Shown here: one piece after another, positions 27,022 through 36,809 of the stretch | Position numbering within the stretch: position 1 is the stretch's first letter | Layout of the letters: each line of letters begins with the position of its first letter | Assembly (NCBI RefSeq): GCF_900564155.1 | Contig: NZ_LS999839.1 | Location: 5,205,097-5,269,096 of the forward strand | Reading direction: 5' to 3' | Origin: Pedobacter schmidteae | GTDB taxonomy: Bacteria > Bacteroidota > Bacteroidia > Sphingobacteriales > Sphingobacteriaceae | Length of the DNA: 64,000 bases | Notes under the pieces: generated by a model | Told to the model about the DNA's origin: nothing | The model's input: the letters and a program-made list of their open reading frames with translations, nothing else | Database searches by the model: none | Translations under genes and position numbers: made by a program

Positions 27022-27636
27022 TTATTTCTTCAAAAAGTCCGATCCGAATATTTTATCCCACAAAGCAGAAGTTACGCCATAACCCTTTGTCGAGTCGTCG
27101 TAATGGTGCAGCATATGGTGTTGTTTAATCTTTTTCCATACGCCATTTTTAAATTGTGCGTGGTGCAGCATATAGTGGGTGATGTCATAAAACAGGTAGC
27201 CCAATATAAATCCGGCAAAAAAACCGTCCAGTAAATCTACCGGCAGCACCCAACGGAAAAGAAAATAAAATGCAGTAGCCAAAGGAATACTTGCCGATGG
27301 TGGCATTACCAACCTTTGCGCATCATTTGGGTAATCGTGGTGTACGCCATGAAATATAAAGTGAATGCGTTTGCCCCATTCCGATGAAGGATAGAAATGG
27401 AATACAAAACGGTGTAATACATATTCTGTCAATGTCCAGATCAGCAGTCCCAGAAAAAGGTGCGCCAGAAACATCAATATACCATTGGTCTGAACAGAAG
27501 CCCAGAAAAAATAACAAATAACTGGTATATAAACAATTAATGGTACGTAATATGGTACTTTAGATAATGCCTCGAACAAGGGATTCTTAAACATCCGGAT
27601 AGATTCCCGCGAGTTGGATACAAAATTCTTTTTCAT
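27022..27636 (-). CDS. Sterol desaturase / fatty-acid hydroxylase-superfamily membrane protein (fatty acid 2-hydroxylase-like)
   Basis: Di-iron membrane oxygenase of 204 residues with four or more hydrophobic segments. The histidine clusters are HRFVFH (75-80), HFIFHGVHH (92-100), HYMLHH (154-159) and HHMLHH (173-178), the complete ligand set of the family. The closest functional relatives with this short form hydroxylate the alpha carbon of fatty acyl chains. In Sphingobacteriaceae this fits 2-hydroxylated fatty acids in sphingolipids. The gene stands alone between two transcription units and is probably housekeeping. Confidence 0.87.
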   Translation of the reverse strand: MKKNFVSNSRESIRMFKNPLFEALSKVPYYVPLIVYIPVICYFFWASVQTNGILMFLAHLFLGLLIWTLTEYVLHRFVFHFYPSSEWGKRIHFIFHGVHHDYPNDAQRLVMPPSASIPLATAFYFLFRWVLPVDLLDGFFAGFILGYLFYDITHYMLHHAQFKNGVWKKIKQHHMLHHYDDSTKGYGVTSALWDKIFGSDFLKK

Positions 27637-27729
27637 GGTTAATTAATTCTGCTGCCTGTTAAAAAGGAAACGCTAAATTACTTCTTTTCTTGTTTTCTTA
27701 AAACTCCATTTATTAAAATTTGGTCATTT

Positions 27730-30264
27730 TTAATATCGGAATTTCATGGCTACATAGGGGTACCAGCCTTCATTTGAATGTCCCATTAAAAAGCGAAATA
27801 CAGTTAATGATGCAGGTGCGAAATAAATGCCACCGCCATATCCCTGATGCCATACTTTTGACTCCTCTCCCTTACGCCAAACCCGGCCTACATCATGAAA
27901 ACCCAGCAAGCCAAATTGCCCTGGCACAATGTAATTGATAAAATCGGTTACCTTTAGCCTCAGTTCCAGGTTATTGTATAAGCTATGCTGCCCACCAAAG
28001 CGGAATTCGCGATACCCCAGCAAATTGCCCTGCCCCCCTAAATATTGCGATTGATAAAAGGCCTGTTGGCCCAGGGTGATACCACCGCCAATGCGATCGG
28101 TCAGAACAATCCCTTTCTTTTTGTGAATAGGCTGGTAAACAGAAAAGGCTGCGCTGAGTTGTGCCATCGAATTGGAGAACTGGTTTAAGCCTTTGTAAGC
28201 CAGCAAACGGGTTTCCAGATAAGTACCCGTAGCCGGCAATATATCGCTGTTGCGGTTATTGTTGATAAAATTAAAGGCCAGCCCCGCATACACTTTGTCC
28301 TTATTGATATGGGCGCTATCGGCCGAGTTCAGCTCGTTTATCCGTTCAATAAACCTTCCATCATTGTCATCCCTGCTGTAGCGATAATATTGAAAAGAAG
28401 GGCCAACCCCAAAGGTCCATTTCGCATTGCTCCACCTCAGGGCCGGATCAAATTGGTACAGGCTAAACCTTGCGCGGTAGTAGCGCACAAAATCTCCTGT
28501 TTTATTAAATTTTGTTTCATTTCCCAATCCATAAAAATTCTGCGAATTCTCGGGGGCAAATACATCCGCACGCAGTGTAATGTCAGTTTTACCCCATACC
28601 CTAAACATTTCGGCATTGTAATTAAACCTGAACCCTTCGGTAGCAAAAGAATGCAGAAAGGAAAAGGAATGTATACTGCCCACCGGAAACTTCCTGAAAC
28701 CGGGCTGCACTATTTTATACGAAAGTCCCAATAAAAGCCTGTCGTCGATGTTATACCCTGCATTTAGCAGCAATGTTCTACGCGTATACAAATCCGTTGC
28801 TACAAAATGCGTGTTCGAAGTATCGCTGTCAAAGTGCTTGCTGATGCGCCCTGTTTGCCCGCTCAACTTCACATTGTTGTCCATACCGTATACCGGCACC
28901 TTTCTGATTGCATTTTCAATATGATATTTTTTCTCCCCCTCTACCCCAATGATGCGGAGTTTAATGGTCGATGTGCTGTTGTTTAAAATCAGGCTGTCGT
29001 TGCCATCCTTTACATACAGCCTGATTTCCTTGGTTACCGATGGATCAAATGTCCGGTCAAAAATCAGCTCTTTCAGCGAACCGTCTTTTGCAATTTTCTG
29101 CATGGTAATCTTTAATGCGTTCCCGGGTGCATCGCTAATCTGTATAAACTCATTTTTGTTACTGGCCTGCACATCTACAATGCGGCTGATGAAATGATAA
29201 TACTTATTCATCGTCTCAGGCAGTTTTGCCCTTCTGTCTTTTAGCTGGGCCAACAGATTCTTGTGCCGTAGTGAATAGCCCGGTTCAGGCAATTTCTTCA
29301 AAGCGCTTTCAAACAGGTCGTCTGTTAACGAAGCGCAAAACTCGGCCACAATACGATTCCATTGGGTTTCATCTATACCCGAAAACCACTTGCTATACAA
29401 TGCCCTCCCCTCCCAAAAAAACCAGTTCACATCGGGCAGGCTCCTTTCATAGCCCTGTATCATGGGCAACAACCACGACGATTGCGCGTATCGGGGTATC
29501 AATCCTTCCGACAAATAAAAAACCTGGTCCCTGTCGCGCGGAATAGGCTGATACATAGTAGATCCATTTTCCTGTTTCACCGGCTTCCAGCGCCACTGAT
29601 CCTCATGCCTGTCCCAGTCGCCCAGCAGGGCATCCAGGGCCTTGGCTTTCACAAACAAAGGGCCGTCATAGGTATTGTCACTGTTGTCGTTCAGCTTGCG
29701 CATCATCTTTTCCGAGTTATCGGTATCCCCTGCAGGCTCTCTTTCTTCCAGCAGGCACAAGGTATTGGCAAACACTTTGGCATATATCCCCAGTTTTTCA
29801 TCGGGCAATACCCAACCAATCATGGGGTCGCTATGCGGCACACCTACTGCATTGGCAATTACAGGCACCACCAATGCCGAGAAAGGATTTTGTGCCGACA
29901 TATTATCCTTCACCACCTCGCCGGCAAAAGTTTTCCTGAACACCGCAGGTAAAAGTATCTCCGGAAATTTTTCTACACTCCTCAACACCCACTCTTTGCC
30001 TTGCGCATCCACCAGTCGCAACGAATGAGATTGGTTGCCCCCGCCACGCTGCGTGGGTGTCAATCCTCCTTTGATGGTCGAAATCCTGATAGAAGGCACG
30101 CGCACCGGCAGTGCATATTCTTTTCGATAGTTTTCGCCAAACAGAAAGCGGTGAAATTTACCTACGCTATCATACTTTGGATAAATTTTTACCGTCACAG
30201 AATCCTGGGCAGTAGTAGCCAGGCTTGCAAGTACTAAAATACAAGAGAGGAGAAATTTAGTCAT
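27730..30264 (-). CDS. Outer-membrane protein with Omp85/BamA-type barrel and an N-terminal kinase-like-fold region
   Basis: An 844-residue protein with signal peptide (1-19, ending TTAQ). The C-terminal half (about 480-844) is a beta-barrel with surface-antigen features: GLSYKIVQPGF, a GGQGNLLGYREFRFGGQ region and terminal aromatic AMKFRY. The N-terminal half (about 60-260) is not a POTRA set. It contains LLGDWDRHEDQW (214-225) followed by PIPRDRDQVF (240-249). That layout recalls the catalytic loop and metal-binding loop of CotH/HipA/Fam20-type atypical kinases (N/D-x-D-R-H and a following acidic motif). This is an inference from short motifs only. Genes of this type are often annotated merely as BamA/TamA family. 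It stands alone and faces the D-lactate dehydrogenase gene divergently. Confidence 0.75.
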   Translation of the reverse strand: MTKFLLSCILVLASLATTAQDSVTVKIYPKYDSVGKFHRFLFGENYRKEYALPVRVPSIRISTIKGGLTPTQRGGGNQSHSLRLVDAQGKEWVLRSVEKFPEILLPAVFRKTFAGEVVKDNMSAQNPFSALVVPVIANAVGVPHSDPMIGWVLPDEKLGIYAKVFANTLCLLEEREPAGDTDNSEKMMRKLNDNSDNTYDGPLFVKAKALDALLGDWDRHEDQWRWKPVKQENGSTMYQPIPRDRDQVFYLSEGLIPRYAQSSWLLPMIQGYERSLPDVNWFFWEGRALYSKWFSGIDETQWNRIVAEFCASLTDDLFESALKKLPEPGYSLRHKNLLAQLKDRRAKLPETMNKYYHFISRIVDVQASNKNEFIQISDAPGNALKITMQKIAKDGSLKELIFDRTFDPSVTKEIRLYVKDGNDSLILNNSTSTIKLRIIGVEGEKKYHIENAIRKVPVYGMDNNVKLSGQTGRISKHFDSDTSNTHFVATDLYTRRTLLLNAGYNIDDRLLLGLSYKIVQPGFRKFPVGSIHSFSFLHSFATEGFRFNYNAEMFRVWGKTDITLRADVFAPENSQNFYGLGNETKFNKTGDFVRYYRARFSLYQFDPALRWSNAKWTFGVGPSFQYYRYSRDDNDGRFIERINELNSADSAHINKDKVYAGLAFNFINNNRNSDILPATGTYLETRLLAYKGLNQFSNSMAQLSAAFSVYQPIHKKKGIVLTDRIGGGITLGQQAFYQSQYLGGQGNLLGYREFRFGGQHSLYNNLELRLKVTDFINYIVPGQFGLLGFHDVGRVWRKGEESKVWHQGYGGGIYFAPASLTVFRFLMGHSNEGWYPYVAMKFRY

Positions 30265-30442
30265 ACTGTAAATATCTGAACATAAAGCTACGTATTTCTT
30301 GCGCTATGGTAAGATTTTTAAATCCCCGGATATTTAAATAAAGTCCGCTATTTATACTATTTAATACGCTACTTCCTTAAAAGGTTTCAGTTCAATTTAC
30401 TATTTTAGCGCCAGGCCAGGCGCTTTAAACACCATCTCATTT

Positions 30443-31444
30443 ATGAAAATAGCTTTCTTTTCTGCAAAACCATACGACAAAACATTTTTCACTACATATA
30501 ATGAAACCTATGGTTTTGAACTGGAATTCTGGGAAACACACCTGGGGCCACATGTAGTGAACGCACTTAGTGAAGGGACACAAGTAGTCTGCGTATTTGT
30601 AAATGATAAACTGACAGCAGAGGTAATCAACATCATGGCGTCTAAAGGTGTTAAAGTAATTGCTTTACGCTGTGCCGGCTTCAACAATGTTGACCTTGAA
30701 TCAGCCAAAAAACATGGCATCAGGGTTTGCCGGGTCCCAGCCTACTCTCCCGAGGCGGTTGCCGAACATGCCGTAGCCATGCTGCTTACCTTAAACAGAA
30801 AAACCCACAAGGCCTATAACCGCGTACGTGAGCAGAATTTTTCACTCAATGGACTTTTAGGTTTCAACCTGCATGGCCGCACCGTAGGCGTCATAGGAAC
30901 GGGAAAAATAGGCAAGGCTTTTATCAAAATCATGCAGGGCTTTGGTTGCAATATATTAGCTTACGATATTTTTGAGGATGAAACTTTAAAGACAGCGGGT
31001 GTTCAGTACCTGCCTTTTGATGAGGTATTGGCACAATCGGATATCATTTCTCTCCATTGCCCGCTTACCGACCAAAACCATTACCTGATCAACGAAAGCA
31101 GCATTGCAAAAATGAAAAAAGGGGTTACCATCATCAACACCAGTCGCGGCGGACTCATCAATACGCATGATGTGATTCAGAGTTTAAAATCCGGACATAT
31201 TGCTTATTTAGGAATCGATGTTTACGAGCAGGAAGAAAGCCTGTTCTTTAAAGACCTCTCGGCCTCCGTTATTCAAAATGATGAGATCCAACGCCTGATG
31301 AGTTTTTCTAATGTATTGGTTACCGGCCACCAGGCTTTTTTCACGGAAGAAGCCCTCTCACAGATCGCATCCATTACTTTAAACAGTATAAACCACCTCA
31401 TCAAAGGTTCGGTTCCGGAAGATCAGTCGGTATTGCTGGTGTAA
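30443..31444 (+). CDS. ldhA: D-lactate dehydrogenase (fermentative, D-2-hydroxyacid dehydrogenase family)
   Basis: Converts pyruvate and NADH to D-lactate in the cytoplasm. The 333-residue length is standard. The NAD-binding motif GTGKIG lies at 152-157. The catalytic triad residues Arg235 (NTSRGG), Glu264 and His296 (TGHQAF) fall at the positions used in the well-studied Lactobacillus enzymes. The active-site motif AGFNNVDL (78-85) is also present. It is monocistronic, divergent from the barrel gene and convergent with the FMN reductase gene (2 bp between stops). Confidence 0.92.
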   Translation: MKIAFFSAKPYDKTFFTTYNETYGFELEFWETHLGPHVVNALSEGTQVVCVFVNDKLTAEVINIMASKGVKVIALRCAGFNNVDLESAKKHGIRVCRVPAYSPEAVAEHAVAMLLTLNRKTHKAYNRVREQNFSLNGLLGFNLHGRTVGVIGTGKIGKAFIKIMQGFGCNILAYDIFEDETLKTAGVQYLPFDEVLAQSDIISLHCPLTDQNHYLINESSIAKMKKGVTIINTSRGGLINTHDVIQSLKSGHIAYLGIDVYEQEESLFFKDLSASVIQNDEIQRLMSFSNVLVTGHQAFFTEEALSQIASITLNSINHLIKGSVPEDQSVLLV

Positions 31445-31446
31445 AG

Positions 31447-31977
31447 CTATATCCCTGCCAGGTCCTGAAACGCTTTTACAAAAGCTTCAAGCTCTTGTTC
31501 TGTATTCCGGTCTGTTATATTTCCTGCTACATCAAATTTTCCCTTAACCCCTTGTATCAGTAAAAGGGTATTTTTATTAAACTGAGTTTCCAGGGTACTC
31601 ATGATCAGCTGTAGTTCCTCATGCCCTTTTATGCCGCTGGCGGAAGCCGTGATTATACCAAGGGGCTTACCCGAAAACACAGTAGTAGCCACACACCATT
31701 CTATTGCATTTTTTAATCCACTGGGAATGCTAAAAATATACTCAGGCGTACTGATCAATATCCCGTCAGCTTTCAAAATCGCTTCCCTGAAATTTAAAAC
31801 TTCCTGCGGTGTATTTTCAAGCGACAGTTCAGGGTCGAAATGCGGCAGTGCAGCCAGCTCATCAAAAACCTGAAAATTTAATTCGTTTTTGGTCAACGCT
31901 TCAATTTTCTGTACCAACTTTAAATTTGATGAGTTTTTACTCGCACTTCCAATAATTGCAAAAATATTTTTCTTCAT
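31447..31977 (-). CDS. NADPH-dependent FMN reductase-family flavoprotein
   Basis: A 176-residue flavodoxin-fold protein. The N-terminal phosphate-binding loop IGSASKNSSNLKL (9-21) and the motif ISTPEYIFSIPSGLKNAIEW match the NADPH-dependent FMN/quinone/azo reductase family (PF03358), which reduces flavins or quinones with NAD(P)H. It probably acts in cytoplasmic redox homeostasis. It converges with ldhA. Confidence 0.87.
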   Translation of the reverse strand: MKKNIFAIIGSASKNSSNLKLVQKIEALTKNELNFQVFDELAALPHFDPELSLENTPQEVLNFREAILKADGILISTPEYIFSIPSGLKNAIEWCVATTVFSGKPLGIITASASGIKGHEELQLIMSTLETQFNKNTLLLIQGVKGKFDVAGNITDRNTEQELEAFVKAFQDLAGI

Positions 31978-32152
31978 TTCTTCCGCTTAACGCATTAATT
32001 CAAATTATTGCTTTTTTTCACTTGACACAGCTAATAAATAGCCGCAAGATACCACATGACAACAAAAATAAATACGATTGCCTGATAAATGTATTGACCT
32101 GAAATTAATTACGGCTCTAAATCAGCAATAATTTCAATAACTTTGTAACTCA

Positions 32153-32557
32153 ATGAAAATCAGCGGACCGACATATCCTCATCAAAAAAACTATTCAAAA
32201 TGGCTGTTTGCGGCTATTCTGATCCTGAGTTTTTTTAATTTTTCGGGCTTCAGCATTTCCATTGCCCAGGTCAAATCCGATACCCAGCAAACAGGTAGTT
32301 TAGGAAATGTTAAGGCCCAAACGGCAAAAAGCATCAGTTATAAAAGAGCTTTAAACCACATCAACAGATCCGGTGATCATAGTATTTGGCGGCTTAACAG
32401 CCCAAGCCTATTGGCCATCATACATACCCGATTACTTCACAACCAAATTGCCCTATACAGCAAACCACCGGTTAATCTCAAAAAAATAAGTCTTTTTTAC
32501 CAGGCAAAATCTGTTGCCTCAAATGATGATGATGAGCTGAATGCAGCAACTGCATAA
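32153..32557 (+). CDS. Hypothetical protein with one N-terminal membrane segment
   Basis: A 134-residue open frame with an ATG start and a hydrophobic segment at about 17-38 (WLFAAILILSFFNFSG), then a basic, low-complexity tail ending in an acidic patch DDDE. No domain was recognised. An AT-rich sequence TAACTTTG (32138-32145), which matches the Bacteroidota -7 consensus TAnnTTTG, lies immediately before the start, but it is too close for a normal leader. Probably a real small gene, possibly co-transcribed with the 64-residue gene that follows. Confidence 0.5.
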   Translation: MKISGPTYPHQKNYSKWLFAAILILSFFNFSGFSISIAQVKSDTQQTGSLGNVKAQTAKSISYKRALNHINRSGDHSIWRLNSPSLLAIIHTRLLHNQIALYSKPPVNLKKISLFYQAKSVASNDDDELNAATA

Positions 32558-32610
32558 ACTCAACATCACTAAGCCTATAGCGATCATCATTTCATTTTAA
32601 ACACAGACAC

Positions 32611-32805
32611 ATGAAACAGCTTAAAAAGCTGATGAGGTATGCTGCATTGTTTCTTTTTATGGTATTGGCCCTGGCAGGGATCGGGATATCCGGTGTTCCA
32701 CCAACGTTAAGCCGCGACAGGAAATTATTTGCAGACACCGAATCCGTTATGGAAATAAAGACCGAACAAGAGGAAGAAGAACTATCTACCGTTGCAAAAT
32801 TTTAA
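32611..32805 (+). CDS. Hypothetical 64-residue membrane-anchored protein
   Basis: Short frame with basic N terminus (MKQLKKLMR), one hydrophobic segment (about 10-29) and an acidic C-terminal tail with EEEEE-like character (EQEEEEL). No family was recognised. It lies 53 bp after the previous hypothetical gene and could share its transcript. Charge asymmetry predicts N-in topology with the acidic tail outside. Confidence 0.5.
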   Translation: MKQLKKLMRYAALFLFMVLALAGIGISGVPPTLSRDRKLFADTESVMEIKTEQEEEELSTVAKF

Positions 32806-32956
32806 TTTTTTACGGTAGCAACCAACATTACAGCATTGTTACTCAAGGCTTCTGTTTCTACTTCCTTTATTTGTAATAAACCCAAACCGTCCAGGGCATG
32901 CAATAGCCGGCCCTGGACTTCAAAAGCCCCCGCCAATACCAGGCAGAAGAAATATG
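32802..32956 (-). pseudogene. Gene fragment (C-terminal remnant of an unidentified protein)
   Basis: The minus strand keeps an open frame of about 50 codons ending in TAA at 32802-32804. It has normal-looking coding sequence (ALDGLGLLQIKEVETEAL, then SNNAVMLVATVKN), but no ATG and a TAG stop upstream. It looks like the end of a broken gene. I cannot name the parent. The frame is not explained by a gene on the plus strand; only its last few bases overlap the end of the 64-residue gene. The rest of the 32806-33099 gap is AT-rich and holds nothing recognised. Confidence 0.35.
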
Positions 32957-33099
32957 GATTGGTTAAAGGTGACTAATATTACAAAAAAAAGATGAGAAGA
33001 ACCGATGAATAAGCAGATTGTATAGATGAATATTGATCATAATTTTGTTATTTTGAAGGATATTAGCGAACAGGCCTTTTTTTATTCAAAAAACAAAAC

Positions 33100-33864
33100 A
33101 TGCCAGTTACAAAAGAAAAAGAGAACGACACAAACATTTTATCTATTGATATTGGTGGAACCAGCATTAAAGCCTGTGTTTTAAATTCAAAAGGGGATCT
33201 GCTTTCGGAGTTCAAAAAATTACCTACTCCCAATCAGGCCACTCCCGAAACCGTTCTGAAATGTATCAAAGAACTGGTGGCCACACTGGGCGATCCTTTT
33301 GAAAGGATTTCTATTGGTTTTCCGGGATATGTAAAATGCGGGAAGGTACAAACCGCCGTAAACCTGGCCGAAAACAAATGGACCAATGTTGATCTGGCCC
33401 AGCAGGTGAGCGATCTCTTTGGCAAACCGGTACGTCTTATTAATGATGCCGACCAACAGGCCCTTGGCATTGTGGCAGGCAAAGGCTTCGAAATTGTAGT
33501 TACCGTAGGTACCGGTTTTGGTACGGCCCTGGTATTTGACGGCGATTTGCTGCCCCATCTGGAGCTGGCACATCTGCCCATCACCAAAAACAAAGACTAT
33601 GACGACTACATTGGCACCAAAGCTTTCGAAAAAATAGGCAAAACCAAATGGAACGAACGTTTGGCGCGGATTATCGAAATCTATAAAACCGTTTTCAACT
33701 ACGATACCTTATACATCGGCGGAGGCAACGCCAAACACATTACCCTTCATCTTGACCACAACATTAAGCTATCGTCCAATAAAGACGGTATTAAGGGTGG
33801 AGCAAAACTATGGGACCTGGAAGAAAAATATCATGTTTTCACCAATTATCCCACAAAAAAATAG
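33100..33864 (+). CDS. ROK-type glucokinase, polyphosphate-glucokinase-like
   Basis: Phosphorylates glucose to glucose-6-phosphate, feeding the pentose-phosphate genes behind it. The 254 residues carry the phosphate-binding motif DIGGTSIK (17-24), the acidic catalytic block NDADQQALG (115-123), GTGFGTAL (137-144) and LELAHLPI, whose layout and short length resemble polyphosphate/ATP glucokinases (PPGK). Whether polyphosphate or ATP is the donor cannot be decided from sequence alone. It is the first gene of a four-gene operon; gnd starts 3 bp after its stop. Confidence 0.85.
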   Translation: MPVTKEKENDTNILSIDIGGTSIKACVLNSKGDLLSEFKKLPTPNQATPETVLKCIKELVATLGDPFERISIGFPGYVKCGKVQTAVNLAENKWTNVDLAQQVSDLFGKPVRLINDADQQALGIVAGKGFEIVVTVGTGFGTALVFDGDLLPHLELAHLPITKNKDYDDYIGTKAFEKIGKTKWNERLARIIEIYKTVFNYDTLYIGGGNAKHITLHLDHNIKLSSNKDGIKGGAKLWDLEEKYHVFTNYPTKK

Positions 33865-33867
33865 ACA

Positions 33868-35283
33868 ATGGACAACAAATATACTTTAGGAATGATAGGC
33901 CTTGGCACCATGGGCCGCAATTTATTGCTCAACATGGCCGATAATGGATTTGCTGTAACCGGTTACGACAAGGATGCCAGGATGCTGCAAAAGCTGGAAG
34001 AAGATGGAAAAGCCCATAACTTAAAAGGCTTTGCTTCTTTGGAAGATTTTATACAAAGTTTAGAATTGCCAAGGCGCGTAATGCTGCTGGTACCTGCAGG
34101 TCAGATTGTAGACAATGTGATTACCGAGCTTGTTCCTTTGCTGGACAAGGGCGATATGATTATCGACAGCGGAAATTCTCATTTTACCGATACCAGTAGA
34201 AGGGCAACCGAGCTGGCCGAAAAGGGTATCCACTTCTTCGGAATGGGTATTTCGGGTGGTGAAGAAGGTGCACGTTTCGGACCAAGCATGATGCCGGGTG
34301 GCGATAAAGCGGCTTATAATGCCGTAAAACCTATCCTCGAAGCCGTATCGGCCAAAGTAAATGGCGATCCTTGTGTGGCTTATATCGGCCCTGGCGCTTC
34401 CGGTCATTTTGTAAAAATGGTACACAACGGTATCGAATATGCCATTATGCAGGTGCTTGCCGAAGCTTATTATATGCTTAAAAACGGTTTGGGGTACAAT
34501 AACGAACAAATTTACAATACCTTCAAAAAATGGAACGAAGGTAGGTTGCAATGCTTTTTGATGGAAGTAACCAGAGACGTATTTAAGGTTAAAGACGAAA
34601 AATCAGGCGGTTATTTAATCGACGTGATCAAAGACGAAGCCAAGTCAAAAGGTACCGGCAAATGGACTTCACAGGTTTCAATGGACCTGCAATTGCCTAT
34701 CCCAACCATCAACGAGGCCGTTAGCTCACGCGACCTTTCCAAATTTAAACAACTGCGTGTAGCCCTGGCAGCAGCCCTGCCTCATGCCGCCGAAAAAATA
34801 GAAAACCCTGCCGAATTTGAGGCACAACTGGAGCAAGCCCTTTATTTTGCCATGATTAGCAGCTATGCACAAGGTTTACATTTGCTTACCCAGGCTTCGG
34901 CCGAGTTCCAATATGAACTGAACTTACAGGAAATCTCGCAAATATGGCGCGGAGGTTGTATCATCAGGGCGGTATTGCTGGAAGATATTTACCAGGCTTA
35001 CAAAAAACAACCCGATCTGGCACATCTTTATGCCGATGCAGGTATACAAAATCTGTTAAAAGACATTATCCCAGGCACCAGAAAAGTAATTGGCAATGCC
35101 ATTCAAAACGGCTTTGCTTTACCTGCTTTTGCTTCTGCCCTAACTTATTACGACGCTTTAAGAACTGCCAATTCACCACTTAATTTAACCCAGGCACAAA
35201 GAGATTTCTTTGGTGCCCATACTTTTGAACGTACAGATGAGGCCGGAATTTTCCATGCCGACTGGAATTCAAATAATTTGTAA
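33868..35283 (+). CDS. gnd: 6-phosphogluconate dehydrogenase, decarboxylating
   Basis: Oxidises and decarboxylates 6-phosphogluconate to ribulose-5-phosphate, making NADPH. The 471-residue length is the classical one. The NADP motif GLGTMG lies at 11-16. The family signature GISGGEEGARFGPSMMPGG and the catalytic lysine segment GHFVKMVHNGIEY are both intact, and the C-terminal helical domain is complete. It is the second gene of the oxidative pentose-phosphate operon, 11 bp before zwf. Confidence 0.97.
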   Translation: MDNKYTLGMIGLGTMGRNLLLNMADNGFAVTGYDKDARMLQKLEEDGKAHNLKGFASLEDFIQSLELPRRVMLLVPAGQIVDNVITELVPLLDKGDMIIDSGNSHFTDTSRRATELAEKGIHFFGMGISGGEEGARFGPSMMPGGDKAAYNAVKPILEAVSAKVNGDPCVAYIGPGASGHFVKMVHNGIEYAIMQVLAEAYYMLKNGLGYNNEQIYNTFKKWNEGRLQCFLMEVTRDVFKVKDEKSGGYLIDVIKDEAKSKGTGKWTSQVSMDLQLPIPTINEAVSSRDLSKFKQLRVALAAALPHAAEKIENPAEFEAQLEQALYFAMISSYAQGLHLLTQASAEFQYELNLQEISQIWRGGCIIRAVLLEDIYQAYKKQPDLAHLYADAGIQNLLKDIIPGTRKVIGNAIQNGFALPAFASALTYYDALRTANSPLNLTQAQRDFFGAHTFERTDEAGIFHADWNSNNL

Positions 35284-35294
35284 AAAACCATATA

Positions 35295-36809
35295 ATGAAG
35301 ACAAGTATCAACCTCAATCCAACCATTATTGTAATTTTTGGTGGTACCGGTGATTTAAATCTGCGCAAACTGGCGCCTGCTCTTTACAACCTTTATGCCG
35401 AGGGCTATATGCCCGATAAGTTTGCCATCATTGGCACGGCCAGAAGACCATTGACCGATGAAAAGTTCAGAGATACACTGATGGACGGTGTAAACAGCTT
35501 TTCACGTACCGGTAAAGTAGACAAGGCCAAATGGGAAAATTTCTCTCAGAGTATTCATTATAAACCTACTGATGTTAAAGATTCGGCATCTTTTGACGAA
35601 TTAAAAGTAACAGTAGATAAGTTTAAGGCAGAGTTTGGCGCTGCCAATACACAGATCCTGTTTTACCTGGCCGTATCGCCAGATCTGTTCCCTTCCATAG
35701 CCAAGCGTTTGGCCAAATTCAAAATGGCCGACAATGAAGACAATTGCCGCATTGTAGTTGAAAAACCTTTTGGTAAAGACCTGGAAACTGCACACGAACT
35801 AAACGCCCTGCTGAAAGAGCGTTTTACAGAAAAGCAGATTTACCGCATAGACCATTACCTGGGCAAAGAAACCGTTCAGAACATTATGGCCTTCCGTTTT
35901 GCCAACTCCTTCCTTGAACCGCTATGGAACAGGAATTATATCGACCACGTACAGATTTCTGTAACAGAACAATTGGGCGTGGGCGATCGTGGTGGTTATT
36001 ACGATGGTTCGGGCGCCCTGCGCGACATGATCCAGAACCACTTGCTGCAACTCCTTTGTATCATTGGTATGGAAACCCCGATCAACTTTGATGCAGATGA
36101 AATCAGGGATAAAAAAGTTGATGTACTCAAAGCTATGCGTCCTTTTTCGGCCGAAGATATCCGTTTCAATACCGTGCGTGGCCAATATACCAAAGGCTGG
36201 ATTAAAGGCGATGAAGTACCGGGATACCGCTCGGAAAAAGATGTGGCAGAGGAATCCAATACCGAAACCTTTGCTGCCATTAAGTTTTTTGTCGACAACT
36301 GGCGCTGGAAAGGCGTTCCTTTTTATGTACGTACCGGAAAACGTTTGGCCCAGACTTCCTCGCTCATCACCATTCAGTTTAAAGATGTACCCCACCAGGT
36401 ATTTCCTGAAAATGTGACCGAGCACTGGCAGCAAAACAGGCTGATCATCAGCATACAGCCCGAAATGAGTATCCGCTTGCAGGTACAAGGCAAAAGACCG
36501 GGACTGGATATGATCCTGAACCCTGTTGATATGGTGTTTGACTACAAAGGAACCTATACCACCGAGTCGCCGGAAGCATACGAAACCCTTTTATTGGATG
36601 TGATGACTGGCGATCAGACGCAGTTTATGCGTGCCGATCAGGTAGAGATTGCCTGGGAACTGCTGATGCCGGTAGTAAATGCCTGGGAAAGTAAAAAGTC
36701 ACTCAGCTTCCCGAATTACAATGCGGGCTCATGGGGACCTGAAGATGCAGAAGCCCTTATTGCCAGGGATGGTTTCCACTGGTTTACCTTACCACTAAGT
36801 AAAGATTAA
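35295..36809 (+). CDS. zwf: Glucose-6-phosphate 1-dehydrogenase
   Basis: Oxidises glucose-6-phosphate to 6-phosphogluconolactone with NADP. The 504 residues include the nucleotide-binding motif GGTGDLN (16-22) and the active-site signature RIDHYLGKE (184-192), both intact. VVEKPFGKDL is also conserved. It is followed immediately (0 bp) by pgl, so the stop and the next ATG abut. Confidence 0.97.
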   Translation: MKTSINLNPTIIVIFGGTGDLNLRKLAPALYNLYAEGYMPDKFAIIGTARRPLTDEKFRDTLMDGVNSFSRTGKVDKAKWENFSQSIHYKPTDVKDSASFDELKVTVDKFKAEFGAANTQILFYLAVSPDLFPSIAKRLAKFKMADNEDNCRIVVEKPFGKDLETAHELNALLKERFTEKQIYRIDHYLGKETVQNIMAFRFANSFLEPLWNRNYIDHVQISVTEQLGVGDRGGYYDGSGALRDMIQNHLLQLLCIIGMETPINFDADEIRDKKVDVLKAMRPFSAEDIRFNTVRGQYTKGWIKGDEVPGYRSEKDVAEESNTETFAAIKFFVDNWRWKGVPFYVRTGKRLAQTSSLITIQFKDVPHQVFPENVTEHWQQNRLIISIQPEMSIRLQVQGKRPGLDMILNPVDMVFDYKGTYTTESPEAYETLLLDVMTGDQTQFMRADQVEIAWELLMPVVNAWESKKSLSFPNYNAGSWGPEDAEALIARDGFHWFTLPLSKD

